A DNA stretch of 64,000 bases. Source: Brachybacterium aquaticum. Its GTDB lineage: Bacteria; Actinomycetota; Actinomycetes; Actinomycetales; Dermabacteraceae. The first letter of the stretch is position 1. Each line of letters starts with the position of its first letter. The notes beneath the pieces were generated by a model. The model was not told the DNA's origin. It searched no databases and saw only the letters and a program-made list of their open reading frames with translations. The stretch spans positions 1,240,001 through 1,304,000 of the forward strand of contig NZ_JACHLZ010000001.1 of NCBI RefSeq assembly GCF_014204755.1. The letters run 5' to 3'. A program made the translations under genes and the position numbers. Positions 28,078 to 38,413 of the stretch are shown here, one piece after another.

Positions 28078-29412
28078 TTGCTCACCACCGTTCTGCTCGT
28101 CCTCATCCCCCTTGCGATCGCCGCGGCGATCGTCTCCACCGTGCTCACCGCGGCCGATGCCGCCCAGGTCACCGCCTCCCGCGGTGCGCTCGAGAAGGCC
28201 CTGGCCGACCATCCGGCCGACGTGCGCGAGCGCGTCCTGCACCAGCACGAGGACGCCGCCCGCACCCTCGCCTCCGTGTCGCTGGGCCGGATGCTCTCCG
28301 AGACCGTGATGGTCACGGCCGTCGCCGGGATCTGCTTCGCGATCGCCCGGGACCTCGGCCGCGACGGGGACTGGGTGCTGCCGGTGCTCGGGACGCTCCT
28401 CGTCGCCGGGCTGCTGGGGCTCATCGTGCTGGCGATCTCCCCGCGCACCATCGGCCGGCGCCGCGCCGAGTCGGTGATGATCTCCACCAGCGGCCTCGTG
28501 GGCGCCGTGCGCTGGCTGCTGTGGGTGCCCGCGAGCGTGCTGTCGCGCCTCGGTGCCTCCCTCGCCGCCCGCCCGGGACGGGTCGAGAACCCCGAGGAGC
28601 TCGCCGAGAAGGCGCGCCGCAACGTGGACCGCGCGCTCGAGGACGAGCACGTCGGCGAGGGCGAGCGGGACATGATCCAGGGCGTCTTCGATCTGCGCGG
28701 CACCATGGTGCGCGAGCTGATGGTGCCCCGCACCGACATGGTCGCGATCGCCGCCGACGCCACCGCCCGCAAGGCGATGCACCTGTTCGTCCGCTCCGGC
28801 TACTCGCGCGTCCCCGTCATCGGCGACAGCGTCGACGACCTGCGCGGCATGCTCTACGTCAAGGACGTCATGCGGGCGATCCACTCGCCCTGGGACCCGC
28901 GCCCCGAGCGGCCCGTCCACGAGATCATGCGCCCGGCGCGCTTCGCGCCCGAGTTCGTGCCGGCCGACGAGGTCCTGCGCCAGATGCAGACCAGCCACGT
29001 GCACATCACCGTGCTCGTGGACGAGTACGGCGGCGTCGCAGGCATCGTCACCATCGAGGACATCCTCGAGGAGATCGTGGGCGAGATCGCCGACGAGCAC
29101 GACCGCGCCGAGCCCGTCATCGAGGACCTCGGCGACGGCCGCTACCGCGTCCCCGCCCGGGCGAGCCTGTCCGAGGTGGGCGAGCTGTTCGACCTCGACC
29201 TGGACGACGACGACATCGACAGCGTGGGCGGGCTGCTCGGCAAGACCACCGGCCGCGTCCCCATCCCCGGCAGCCACGCCAGCGCCCTCGGCCTCGAGCT
29301 CGAGGCCGAGAAGACCGCCGGGCGCCGCAAGCGCCTCTCGACCGTGATCGTGAGCAGGACCCCCGAGGACGAGGATCCGTCCCGAGACCAGGAGGAGCAC
29401 CATGACCGCTGA
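28078..29412 (+). CDS. CBS-pair membrane protein (CorC/HlyC-type transporter-associated)
   Basis: A 444-residue protein. The N-terminal ~170 residues contain about three membrane segments but a poorly conserved CNNM/DUF21 region. A CBS pair follows (VRELMVPRTDMVAIAADATA, then HVHITVLVDEYGGVAGIVT), and the C-terminus is a CorC_HlyC domain ending near LSTVIVSRT. Such proteins are implicated in Mg/Co ion handling. The start is probably TTG 28078: no other start precedes the first membrane helix, though no good ribosome binding site is visible. It overlaps era by 11 bp. Confidence 0.82.
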   Translation: MLTTVLLVLIPLAIAAAIVSTVLTAADAAQVTASRGALEKALADHPADVRERVLHQHEDAARTLASVSLGRMLSETVMVTAVAGICFAIARDLGRDGDWVLPVLGTLLVAGLLGLIVLAISPRTIGRRRAESVMISTSGLVGAVRWLLWVPASVLSRLGASLAARPGRVENPEELAEKARRNVDRALEDEHVGEGERDMIQGVFDLRGTMVRELMVPRTDMVAIAADATARKAMHLFVRSGYSRVPVIGDSVDDLRGMLYVKDVMRAIHSPWDPRPERPVHEIMRPARFAPEFVPADEVLRQMQTSHVHITVLVDEYGGVAGIVTIEDILEEIVGEIADEHDRAEPVIEDLGDGRYRVPARASLSEVGELFDLDLDDDDIDSVGGLLGKTTGRVPIPGSHASALGLELEAEKTAGRRKRLSTVIVSRTPEDEDPSRDQEEHHDR

Positions 29413-30412
29413 CCAGGCTTCCCCCGACCAGGAGCCGGGCGCGCAGGAACCGAACGCCCAGGAGCCGAACGCGCAGGACGCCCCGCACCGCGCCGGCTTC
29501 GTCGCGCTCGTCGGCCGCCCGAACGTCGGCAAGTCGACCCTCACCAACGCCCTGGTGGGGGAGAAGGTCGCGATCACCTCGACCAAGCCCCAGACCACCC
29601 GCCGCGCCATCCGCGGGATCGTCACCCGCGAGGACTCCCAGATCATCCTCGTGGACACCCCCGGTGTGCACCGTCCCCGCACCCTGCTCGGAGAGCGGCT
29701 GAACGACCTGGTGCGCGAGACCCTCGGCGAGGTCGACGTGGTGGGCTTCTGCCTCCCCGCGGACCAGAAGATCGGCCCCGGCGACCGGTTCATCTCCCAG
29801 GACCTCGTCGAGATGCGCCAGGGCCGCCGCGGCCCGAAGGTCATCGCGATCGTCACCAAGATCGACCTCGTGGGCCGCGACACCCTCGCCGAGCACCTCG
29901 TGAGCGTCGACCAGCTGATGCACTTCGACGAGATCGTGCCGATCTCCGCGGTCAAGGGCGAGCAGATCGATGTGCTCATGGACGTCATCGCCTCGCAGCT
30001 GCCCGAGGGTCCGCAGCTCTACCCCGACGACCAGCTCACCGAGGAGTCGCGCGATGACCGCATCTCCGAGCTGATCCGCGAGGCCGCGCTCGAGGGCGTC
30101 CGCGACGAGCTGCCCCACTCGATCGCCGTGGTGGTCGAGGAGGTCGTCGAGGTCGACCCCGATGGCGATGCGTTCACCCCCGTCGAGCCCGGCACCGGAC
30201 GGCTCATCGTCCGCGCGACCCTCTTCGTCGAGCGCGACAGCCAGAAGGGCATCATCATCGGCCGCGCCGGCTCCCGCCTGAAGGAGGTCGGCTCCCGCGC
30301 CCGCGCCGAGATCAACCAGCTGCTGGGCCGCAAGGTGCACCTCGACCTGCGGGTCAAGGTCGCCAAGGAGTGGCAGCGCGACCCCAAGCAGCTGGGGCGG
30401 CTCGGCTTCTGA
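29402..30412 (+). CDS. era: GTPase Era
   Basis: A 336-residue GTPase that binds the 3' end of 16S rRNA during 30S maturation. G1 is GRPNVGKST near residue 39, G3 is DTPGVH, G4 is TKID, and the C-terminal KH domain reads IIIGRAGSRLKEVG. A 25-residue Gln/Asn/Pro-rich N-terminal extension with repeats of QEPNAQ is unusual but harmless-looking. The gene order ybeY, CBS protein, era is typical of actinobacteria. Confidence 0.95.
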   Translation: MTADQASPDQEPGAQEPNAQEPNAQDAPHRAGFVALVGRPNVGKSTLTNALVGEKVAITSTKPQTTRRAIRGIVTREDSQIILVDTPGVHRPRTLLGERLNDLVRETLGEVDVVGFCLPADQKIGPGDRFISQDLVEMRQGRRGPKVIAIVTKIDLVGRDTLAEHLVSVDQLMHFDEIVPISAVKGEQIDVLMDVIASQLPEGPQLYPDDQLTEESRDDRISELIREAALEGVRDELPHSIAVVVEEVVEVDPDGDAFTPVEPGTGRLIVRATLFVERDSQKGIIIGRAGSRLKEVGSRARAEINQLLGRKVHLDLRVKVAKEWQRDPKQLGRLGF

Positions 30413-30472
30413 GGCGGCGGACCAGCACGGTTCCGCATCGTGGTCCTGCCCGACCGGCGACGGGGACGGTGC

Positions 30473-30478
30473 TACGGT
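30473..30478 (+). promoter_or_regulatory. -10 box of a leaderless leuA leader transcript
   Basis: TACGGT is followed by exactly 7 nt (GGCTCCC) and the GTG of the leader peptide at 30486. Confidence 0.6.
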
Positions 30479-30485
30479 GGCTCCC

Positions 30486-30530
30486 GTGCGTGGATCGCTG
30501 CTCCTGCTTAGCCGCCGCGACGGGTCCTGA
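30486..30530 (+). CDS. leuL: leuA leader peptide
   Basis: A 14-residue ORF, VRGSLLLLSRRDGS, with four consecutive leucine codons (CTG CTC CTG CTT) 70 bp before leuA. This is the classic design of a transcription-attenuation leader: ribosome stalling at the Leu codons when leucyl-tRNA is scarce would change folding of the downstream RNA. The GTG sits 7 nt after a -10 box, so the mRNA probably starts at the leader codon itself. Leader-peptide control of leuA has been proposed for other actinobacteria. Confidence 0.75.
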   Translation: MRGSLLLLSRRDGS

Positions 30531-30553
30531 ACCGCCGGGAACCCGCCGCGGCT
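30510..30553 (+). promoter_or_regulatory. Candidate attenuator hairpin before leuA
   Basis: AGCCGC...CGGG at 30510-30524 can pair with CCCGCCGCGGCT at 30542-30553 in an imperfect long stem. The 5' arm overlaps the last codons of the leader peptide, so a ribosome there would disrupt it. No T-run follows. Confidence 0.5.
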
Positions 30554-30555
30554 GA

Positions 30556-32485
<1,930 letters not shown>

Positions 32486-32524
32486 ACAGCGAGCACCCTG
32501 GGGCGTGAGGCCCTGAGCATGAAT

Positions 32525-32555
32525 CGAGGCCCCGGGCATGATGCCCGGGGCCTCG
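32525..32555. terminator. leuA hairpin terminator
   Basis: CGAGGCCCCGGGCAT and its exact complement flank a single G, giving a strong hairpin about 90 bp after leuA. Confidence 0.85.
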
Positions 32556-32596
32556 ACTCTGTCCTGTGCTCCGTGCGATGCGCTCCGGTGCGGACC

Positions 32597-32648
32597 TGTG
32601 CGCGCTCACGGTCGATGCCGGACGCGACATCGACCGTGAGCGCGCACA
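32597..32648. repeat. Second strong hairpin, perfect 19-bp inverted repeat
   Basis: TGTGCGCGCTCACGGTCGA (32597-32615) pairs perfectly with 32630-32648 around a 14-nt loop. It lies between convergent leuA and eamA-like genes and may terminate the latter, but its length and the extra hairpin beside it also suit a REP-like element. Confidence 0.6.
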
Positions 32649-32709
32649 AGTTCGGTGCTGCCGGCATCGAAAGCGCGCGGGGACGGCGGTCAACGAGCCG
32701 GGGCGCCGG

Positions 32710-33837
32710 TCAGCGCGCGGGGGAGGTCCTGTCGCCGTCGGTGCTGTTGCCCGAGCCCGCCTCCCCGGCCCCGGTCTCGAACGCCGCGAGCTGCTCCTCG
32801 GTGAGCATCGGCATCTCGCCGGTGACCGTGGCGTGGGTGGGGGTGGGCAGCTCCCAGCCGGCGGGCTCGTCGATCGGCTGCGGCTCCTGCGGCGGGGCGG
32901 AGCGGGCGGTGAGGGTGACGCCGGCGCTCGCGAGCACCACGAGCAGCGCGGCGGCGAGGCGCAGCGGGGTGACGCCCTGGCTGAGCAGGACCATGCCCGC
33001 GAGCAGAGCGACCACGGGCTCGAGGCTCAGCATGATGCCGAAGACGTGCCGGGGCAGGCGGCGCAGCGCGGCGAGCTCGAGGGAGTAGGGCAGCACCGAG
33101 GCGAGCACCGCGGTGCCGAGCGCGAGCAGCAGCAGGTGCGGGTCGAGCAGACCCTGCACCGCGCCCGGCGCGCCGAGGGGAAGCACCGTGAGGGTGCCGA
33201 TGACCATGGCGATGGCGAGGCCGTCCTGGCCGGCGACGAGCTTGCCGACCCGGGCGCTGGTGATCACATACAGCCCCCAGAACACGCCGGCGAGCAGGGC
33301 GAAGAAGACACCGAGCGGGTCGAGCGAGGAGACCCCGGCGAAGGACTCCAGGCCGAACAGCCCCACGCCCCCGAGGGCGAGCGCGACCCACAGCAGGTCG
33401 GCGCGGCGGGTCGAGAGCACGGCGGAGACCACGAGCGGGCCGAGGAACTCGATCGCCACGGCGGTGCCGAGCGGGATCCGCGCGAGCGAGGCGTAGAAGA
33501 ACCCGTTCATGGTGCCGATGACGACGCCGAAGGCCGCGACGGCCAGCCACTGCTCCTTGGTGAAGCGATGCACCTTCGGGCGCACGATCACCAGCAGCAT
33601 GAGCGCCGCGAGGCCGAGGCGCAGGGCGGTGGTGCCCCAGGAGCCGATCTCGGGGAACAGCTGGACCGCCAGCGCCGCCCCGAACTGGAGCGAGAAGCAG
33701 GAGCCGAGGATGAACAGGACCGGGGTCAGCGGCACGCCGCGGCCGGACGTCGACGCGCTGGCCGGAGCGCCGCTCGCGCCGCTGGTCGGGGCCGCGGTGG
33801 GGGTGGTGGGGGAGGAGGTCACGTCGTCACTCTGCAC
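32710..33837 (-). CDS. EamA/RhtA-like metabolite exporter
   Basis: A 375-residue drug/metabolite transporter with ten hydrophobic segments in two EamA halves (SCFSLQFGAALAVQLF near the start, LASVLPYSLELAALRRLP in the second half). Close resemblance is to the threonine/homoserine exporter RhtA group. The N-terminal 35 residues and the C-terminal 65 are hydrophilic. GTG 33837 is chosen because GGGAGGGAGG lies just upstream; a longer reading would enter the shared promoter. It is divergent from a LysR regulator that probably controls it. Confidence 0.85.
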   Translation of the reverse strand: MQSDDVTSSPTTPTAAPTSGASGAPASASTSGRGVPLTPVLFILGSCFSLQFGAALAVQLFPEIGSWGTTALRLGLAALMLLVIVRPKVHRFTKEQWLAVAAFGVVIGTMNGFFYASLARIPLGTAVAIEFLGPLVVSAVLSTRRADLLWVALALGGVGLFGLESFAGVSSLDPLGVFFALLAGVFWGLYVITSARVGKLVAGQDGLAIAMVIGTLTVLPLGAPGAVQGLLDPHLLLLALGTAVLASVLPYSLELAALRRLPRHVFGIMLSLEPVVALLAGMVLLSQGVTPLRLAAALLVVLASAGVTLTARSAPPQEPQPIDEPAGWELPTPTHATVTGEMPMLTEEQLAAFETGAGEAGSGNSTDGDRTSPAR

Positions 33838-33914
33838 CGCATCCTCCCTCCCGGTCCAACGAATGTTTCCGACCTGTACTGTGAAGCAGAACTGAAAGAA
33901 CAACGGAGGCGCGA

Positions 33915-34841
33915 ATGCTGAACCTGCACCGTCTGTTCCTGCTGCGCGAACTGCGCAGGCTGGGGACGATGTCCGCCGTGGCGCGGGTGCACTCGATGTC
34001 CCCGTCGGCCGTGTCCCAGCAGCTCTCCCACCTGGAGCGGGAGACCAAGGTCACCCTGTTCGAACAGGCCGGGCGGAAGGTGGTCCTCACCGACGCGGGA
34101 ATGCGCCTGGCGCGCCGGGCGGAGGACGTGCTGGGGCTGCTGGAGGCGGCCGAGTCCGAGCTGGTCGCCGCGCAGGGCGAGGCCGGGGGAGTGCTGCGAG
34201 TGGCGTCCTTCCAGACTCCGCTGATCGCCCTGGCCCCGAGGGCGGTGAGCGTGCTCGAGCAGCGCCATCCGGACCTGCGCATCGAGATCGCCCAGCGCGA
34301 GGTCGAGGAGGCCTACCTCGGCCTGCTCGCCCACCGCTTCGAGGTGATCCTCGGCGAGGACTACCCCGGCGGGCAGCAGGTGGTGCGCCGCGGCACCGAC
34401 CGCGAGCACCTGCTGCGCGACCCGCTGCTGCTGGTGGTGCCCGACCACGGCCCCGCCTCCGAGGCGCGACGCCTCACCGACCTCGCCCAGATGCCGTGGG
34501 CGCTGGACCCCGAGAACTCGCGCACCGGCGTGTGGGAGCGGACCTATCTGCGCGCCGCCGGCATCGAGCCGTGGGTGCGCTTCGAGACCCCGGACCCGCT
34601 GCTCCAGGTGCACCTGGTCCGCTCCGGGCACGCGGCCGCGTTCGTGCCCGGGATCATCGCCTCCGAGCACCTCGGCGGCACCCGGGTGCGGCGCCTTCCC
34701 GGGGACCCGCACCGCAGCCTCTACACCGCGGCCCGCGCCGGAGCCCGGGAGCATCCCGCGCTGCTCGCCTTCCGTGCGGCGCTGCTCGAGGCCGCAGGCT
34801 CGATCGCGGACCTGACAGGGCTCGAGCCGCTCGCGGAGTGA
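33915..34841 (+). CDS. LysR-type transcriptional regulator
   Basis: A 308-residue LTTR with an N-terminal winged helix (MSAVARVHSMSPSAVSQQLS, LERETKVTLFEQ, GRKVVLTDAG) and a periplasmic-binding-like effector domain. GGAGG precedes ATG 33915. Only 77 bp separate it from the divergent EamA exporter, a classic regulator-target layout. The intergenic stretch is AT-rich, but no clear T-N11-A site was fixed. The inducer is unknown. Confidence 0.88.
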   Translation: MLNLHRLFLLRELRRLGTMSAVARVHSMSPSAVSQQLSHLERETKVTLFEQAGRKVVLTDAGMRLARRAEDVLGLLEAAESELVAAQGEAGGVLRVASFQTPLIALAPRAVSVLEQRHPDLRIEIAQREVEEAYLGLLAHRFEVILGEDYPGGQQVVRRGTDREHLLRDPLLLVVPDHGPASEARRLTDLAQMPWALDPENSRTGVWERTYLRAAGIEPWVRFETPDPLLQVHLVRSGHAAAFVPGIIASEHLGGTRVRRLPGDPHRSLYTAARAGAREHPALLAFRAALLEAAGSIADLTGLEPLAE

Positions 34842-34861
34842 CGGCCGAGCAGCCCCGCCGC

Positions 34862-35071
34862 TCATCCCTCGTGGCGGAACCCGAGCTTGATCGTCACCTG
34901 CCAGTCCGCGACGTAGCCATCGACGATATGGCCGCGGATGGACTGGACTTCGAACCAGTCGAGGTTCCGCAGGGTCTTCCCGGCCTCGGCGAGGGCGTTC
35001 TTCACGGCGTCGTCGCTGCTCTCCGGGGAGGTGCCGACGATCTCGGTGATGCTGTAGACGTGCCCTGACAT
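34862..35071 (-). CDS. Dodecin flavin-binding protein
   Basis: A 69-residue protein that assembles as a dodecamer and stores flavin or CoA. The sequence VYSITEIVGTSPESSDDAVK, LDWFEVQSIRGHI and YVADWQVTIKLGF covers the whole fold, with the flavin-stacking Trp in DWFEV. GGAGG precedes the ATG. It stands alone, convergent with the LysR gene. Confidence 0.93.
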   Translation of the reverse strand: MSGHVYSITEIVGTSPESSDDAVKNALAEAGKTLRNLDWFEVQSIRGHIVDGYVADWQVTIKLGFRHEG

Positions 35072-35209
35072 GGTGACCTCCAGGTGTCGGCCGCGGGCCG
35101 GACCCCGCGGGATCGGTAGCGCAACGCTACGCCGCCCGCCTCGCCGCGACCAGGGCCCCGTCGGGACTCGGCGCTGCGCCCGGTCTCTGGGTACCTCGCC
35201 CGCGGAGTG

Positions 35210-35848
35210 TCACCCGCCCAGCGGCACGGTCGCGAGCACCTCGTGGCGCGGTCCGCCGCCGCGGCCCTCGCCGAGGTGGGAGGCGAGCAGCTCGATCTCC
35301 CTCGCCCGCCAGGTCGGTCCGCGATAGACCGACAGCGCGTTCACCGCGGAGTCCAGCAGCATCCGCGTCGGATCGGGCTCCGGCGCCTCGCCGCGGCGGC
35401 GCCGACGCGGGGCCCGCGGAGCGCGGGCCGAGACCCGGGCGACCGTCAGATGCGCACGCCGCCGCTCCCGCGGATCCCGTCGGCCGCCCCGAGCGGCACC
35501 GTCCGCGCCGTCCTCCGACCCCTCGCCGAGCAGATCCTCGGCCATCAGGTCCGCGAGCTGCGCCGTCTGCCCGGCGACCCCGATCCACAGCGTGCGGTGC
35601 CCGAACTCGCCGGCCCCGTGCAGCGCGAGGTCGAGCGGTGCGTGCCGGCGCGCCGTGTGCGCGAGCTCGTCGGCGACGCCCTCGAGCGCCCCGGCCGGCA
35701 GAGCGGGGTGGAAGGCGAGGGTGAGATGCCACTGCGCCGGATCGCTCCAGCGCAGCGACAGCCCGGAGCCCGCGCGCACGCCCGACAGCGCCGCGTCGAG
35801 GTGCTTGAGCACGTCGGCCGGTGGGCGCAGCGCCGCGAAGACCCGCAT
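35210..35848 (-). CDS. thpR: RNA 2',3'-cyclic phosphodiesterase (ThpR-like)
   Basis: A 212-residue 2H phosphoesterase. The two catalytic HxT motifs are HLTLAF near residue 41 and HLTVAR near residue 132, at the expected separation with a low-complexity Arg/Gly insertion before the second. The family opens 2',3'-cyclic phosphates on RNA ends; the physiological role is unclear. The fold start MRVFAALRPP is typical. It ends 14 bp before the EcsC-like gene (same strand), so the two could be co-transcribed. Confidence 0.82.
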   Translation of the reverse strand: MRVFAALRPPADVLKHLDAALSGVRAGSGLSLRWSDPAQWHLTLAFHPALPAGALEGVADELAHTARRHAPLDLALHGAGEFGHRTLWIGVAGQTAQLADLMAEDLLGEGSEDGADGAARGGRRDPRERRRAHLTVARVSARAPRAPRRRRRGEAPEPDPTRMLLDSAVNALSVYRGPTWRAREIELLASHLGEGRGGGPRHEVLATVPLGG

Positions 35849-35862
35849 CGCCGGCGCAGCCC

Positions 35863-36588
35863 TCAGCTGACCTGCGGGAAGGAGCGCTTCGCGGCTTCGG
35901 CGATCTTGTTCAGCTGGGAGCGGTCGGACATCGCGCCGAGCACGCCGCCGAGGCCCGGGATCGCCTTGCCGAACAGGCGCGAGGAGCGCAGGGCGAAGCG
36001 CTTCAGGATCCGGGATCCCACGGCGGAGGCGACCTGGGACTGGGGCGTGGAGGGCAGGCGCCCGGCCACGCCGCGAGCGGCGACGCCGGCGACCGGGCCG
36101 AGGCCGATGTTCTTCAGCACCTCGCCGGACTCCTCGCCGACCAGTGCCGCGAGGACGCGCACGCGGATCTCGGGATCGTCCAGGTCGTAGCCGCGCACGG
36201 CCGCGATCGCGCCGACCATGCGGGTGGACTGGATGTAGAACTCCATCACGTTGGTGGGCAGCAGGACCGGCAGGGTGATCGCACCGCCGAGCCCCGTGAG
36301 GAATCCGGCGACGGTCACGCCCCGGCGGTGGGAGCGCACGATCCGACGCACCGCCTTCTCCGGGCGCTTGCGGGCCCGGCCGCGCTGGGCCTTCCTCGCG
36401 ACGTCCGCGGCGGAGGAGTAGGTGAGCTTCCCGTCCAGGCCGATGTCGCGGACGGAGTCGATGAGGCGCTGGACGGCCCCGCCGCTGTCAGCGGGGGCGG
36501 AGCCCTTGGTGGACTTCGCCTCCTTCATGGCCTGGCGTGCGGTCTTCTTCGCCGACTCGTCGCGGCGCAGCATGCTGAAGATCCCCAT
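35863..36588 (-). CDS. EcsC family protein
   Basis: A 241-residue protein. After a Lys/Ala-rich N-terminus come a hydrophobic segment GFLTGLGGAITLPVLLPTNV and the family signature FYIQSTRMVGAIAAVRGYDL. EcsC proteins are membrane-associated and of unknown function, named after a gene near a Bacillus ABC transporter. AAGGAG precedes ATG 36588. No ABC transporter is adjacent here. Confidence 0.75.
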   Translation of the reverse strand: MGIFSMLRRDESAKKTARQAMKEAKSTKGSAPADSGGAVQRLIDSVRDIGLDGKLTYSSAADVARKAQRGRARKRPEKAVRRIVRSHRRGVTVAGFLTGLGGAITLPVLLPTNVMEFYIQSTRMVGAIAAVRGYDLDDPEIRVRVLAALVGEESGEVLKNIGLGPVAGVAARGVAGRLPSTPQSQVASAVGSRILKRFALRSSRLFGKAIPGLGGVLGAMSDRSQLNKIAEAAKRSFPQVS

Positions 36589-36769
36589 GAGGGGCTCCTT
36601 CCTGCGCAGGGCCCGGATCCGGGTCCGGCGCGGTGCGGGGTCTGGGGCCGACGGGCCGGGTGCGGCCGACGGCGGACAGGCCCATGATGCCAACTCGCCG
36701 CTCCGGGCGCGGAATCGCCGACCGCTCGGTGCGGGCCGACGCGGGCCGACACGGGCGGGGGAGCCGTCG

Positions 36770-36775
36770 TACCCT
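36770..36775 (+). promoter_or_regulatory. Candidate -10 before a small upstream ORF
   Basis: TACCCT lies 9 nt before ATG 36785. The spacing is slightly longer than at the clearest leaderless genes in this window. Confidence 0.4.
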
Positions 36776-36784
36776 CGTCCCATC

Positions 36785-36832
36785 ATGGACGTCCTGCACG
36801 AGCCCGCGACCCCTTCTGCCCGGAGCCGGTGA
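36785..36832 (+). CDS. 15-residue upstream ORF coupled to a membrane protein
   Basis: ATG 36785 encodes MDVLHEPATPSARSR and stops in TGATG, so its stop overlaps the ATG of the next gene at 36832. With a -10 box 9 nt upstream, it may be a leaderless ORF whose translation drives initiation of the membrane protein. No homologue is recognised. Confidence 0.45.
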   Translation: MDVLHEPATPSARSR

Positions 36833-37533
36833 TGAGCCGCCTGTCGCCGTGGCAGCCGTCCTGGTGGACCGCGGAGCACCTGCGCGAGACGATCCCGTAC
36901 ATGGCCGCGGGCATCGCCCTGATGCTCTTCGGGACCGCGATGGCGATCGCGGTGCTCGGCGGATTCCGGCCAGGAGGCATCCACACGGTGCTCGTCTGGG
37001 CGGCCGCGATCCTCGTGGGCCTCATCCCCCTGATCGCCGCCGAGATCGCCCGGGCGCGCACCTGGGCATCGGTCCGTGCGACCGCGTGGCTCGTGGTCAC
37101 CGCCGGCTTCGCGGCGCTGGCGATCGGCTCGGCGGCCGCCGACGTGTACGCGCTGACGGTGATGGACGAGGTCGAGGTGACCGTCCGCGAGCGCGGGGCG
37201 CATCTGGAGGAGGAGCTCGAGGCGCCAGGGGCGGAGGGACGAGTCCATGCGCATCTGGTGGACGCGCCCAACGGCGAGCTCGGCGTCGTGCCCCTCCAGC
37301 GGGAGGAACAGGTCAACGGCACTCTCGACGGCATCCGACAGGACCCGTTCGGGCTGCGCCCGCTGACCGTGTCGCCCTCGGTCAGCGGGACCGTGGTGAT
37401 GAGCCTGGTCGGCCTCGTCCTCTTGGTGATCAGCCTGCTCGTGCTCGCCCGCGAGACCCTGCGGCTGCTCGACGCCCAGCGCCGCGTGGTGCGCGTGGCA
37501 CGGCGTGCCGCCCAGCACCCGCAGGCCCGCTGA
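36832..37533 (+). CDS. Predicted membrane protein of unknown function
   Basis: A 233-residue protein not recognised as a named family. Three hydrophobic segments (about residues 23-45, 52-73 and 84-108) are followed by an ~80-residue, mostly polar region with acidic stretches, probably outside the membrane, and a final helix (about 186-208) with a basic tail. Start is taken as ATG 36832 because the upstream ORF ends there; GTG 36829 is also in frame. It precedes recO but has a 93-bp gap. Confidence 0.6.
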   Translation: MSRLSPWQPSWWTAEHLRETIPYMAAGIALMLFGTAMAIAVLGGFRPGGIHTVLVWAAAILVGLIPLIAAEIARARTWASVRATAWLVVTAGFAALAIGSAAADVYALTVMDEVEVTVRERGAHLEEELEAPGAEGRVHAHLVDAPNGELGVVPLQREEQVNGTLDGIRQDPFGLRPLTVSPSVSGTVVMSLVGLVLLVISLLVLARETLRLLDAQRRVVRVARRAAQHPQAR

Positions 37534-37626
37534 GGAGACGAGAGCGCGCGGCGTGAGCGAGGTCCCTGCACTGGCGGGGTCCGCCTCCCGCTCGGCGTCG
37601 GCCCCCGGGCGTACTCTCGAGGGACG

Positions 37627-38361
37627 ATGACCAGCAAGCTCTACCGTGACGACGCGATCGTACTGCGCACCCACCCGCTGGGCGAGGCCGACCGCATCAT
37701 CACCCTGCTCACCCGCCGCCACGGCAAGGTGCGCGCGGTCGCCAAGGGCGTGCGCCGCACCGGCAGCCGCTTCGGCGCCCGGCTCGAGCCGTTCTCGCTG
37801 GTCGACGTGCAGCTGCACGCCGGACGGAACCTCCACACCGTCACCCAGGTGGTGACCATCGAGGCCTTCGCCGTGGGGATCACCGCGGACTACGGGCGCT
37901 TCACCGCCGCCAGCGCCATGCTCGAGACCACCGACCGGCTCACCGACGAGATGGTCGATCCCAGCCAGCGCGGCTTCCTCATGCTCGTCGGGGCGCTGCG
38001 CGCGATGGGCGAGGGCCGGATCCCGCCGCCGCTGGTGTTGGACTCCTTCCTGCTGCGCACCCTCGCGGTGTCCGGCTGGGCGCCGGAGCTGCGGGTCTGC
38101 GCGACCTGCGGCGCCGAGGGCCCCCATCACGCCTTCGACATCCGCGCCGGCGGGCTGGTGTGCACGCCGTGCCGTCGGCCCGGAGCGATCGCCGTGCGCC
38201 AGGCCGCGATCGAGCACATGATCTTCCTGCTCGCCGGGGACTGGGAGAATGTGCTGTCCGCCGACGAGACGATCCACGCCGAGGCGGGCCGCCTGATCAC
38301 GGACACGATGACCTGGCACCTCGAGCGCTCCGTCCGCTCGCTGCATTACGTCGAACGCTGA
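37627..38361 (+). CDS. recO: DNA repair protein RecO
   Basis: A 244-residue recombination mediator that anneals SSB-coated DNA and works with RecR to load RecA. The OB-fold start (YRDDAIVLRTHPLGEADRII) and the C-terminal zinc-binding region with CATCGAEGP and CTPC support the call. A -10 box TACTCT lies 9 nt before ATG 37627, suggesting a leaderless or near-leaderless message. The stop lies in a short repeat of GAACGCT. Confidence 0.94.
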   Translation: MTSKLYRDDAIVLRTHPLGEADRIITLLTRRHGKVRAVAKGVRRTGSRFGARLEPFSLVDVQLHAGRNLHTVTQVVTIEAFAVGITADYGRFTAASAMLETTDRLTDEMVDPSQRGFLMLVGALRAMGEGRIPPPLVLDSFLLRTLAVSGWAPELRVCATCGAEGPHHAFDIRAGGLVCTPCRRPGAIAVRQAAIEHMIFLLAGDWENVLSADETIHAEAGRLITDTMTWHLERSVRSLHYVER

Positions 38362-38413
38362 ACGCTGAGCTCTCGCCTGCCCTTCCCGCCCGCCCGACCG
38401 CCGAGGAGACCCG

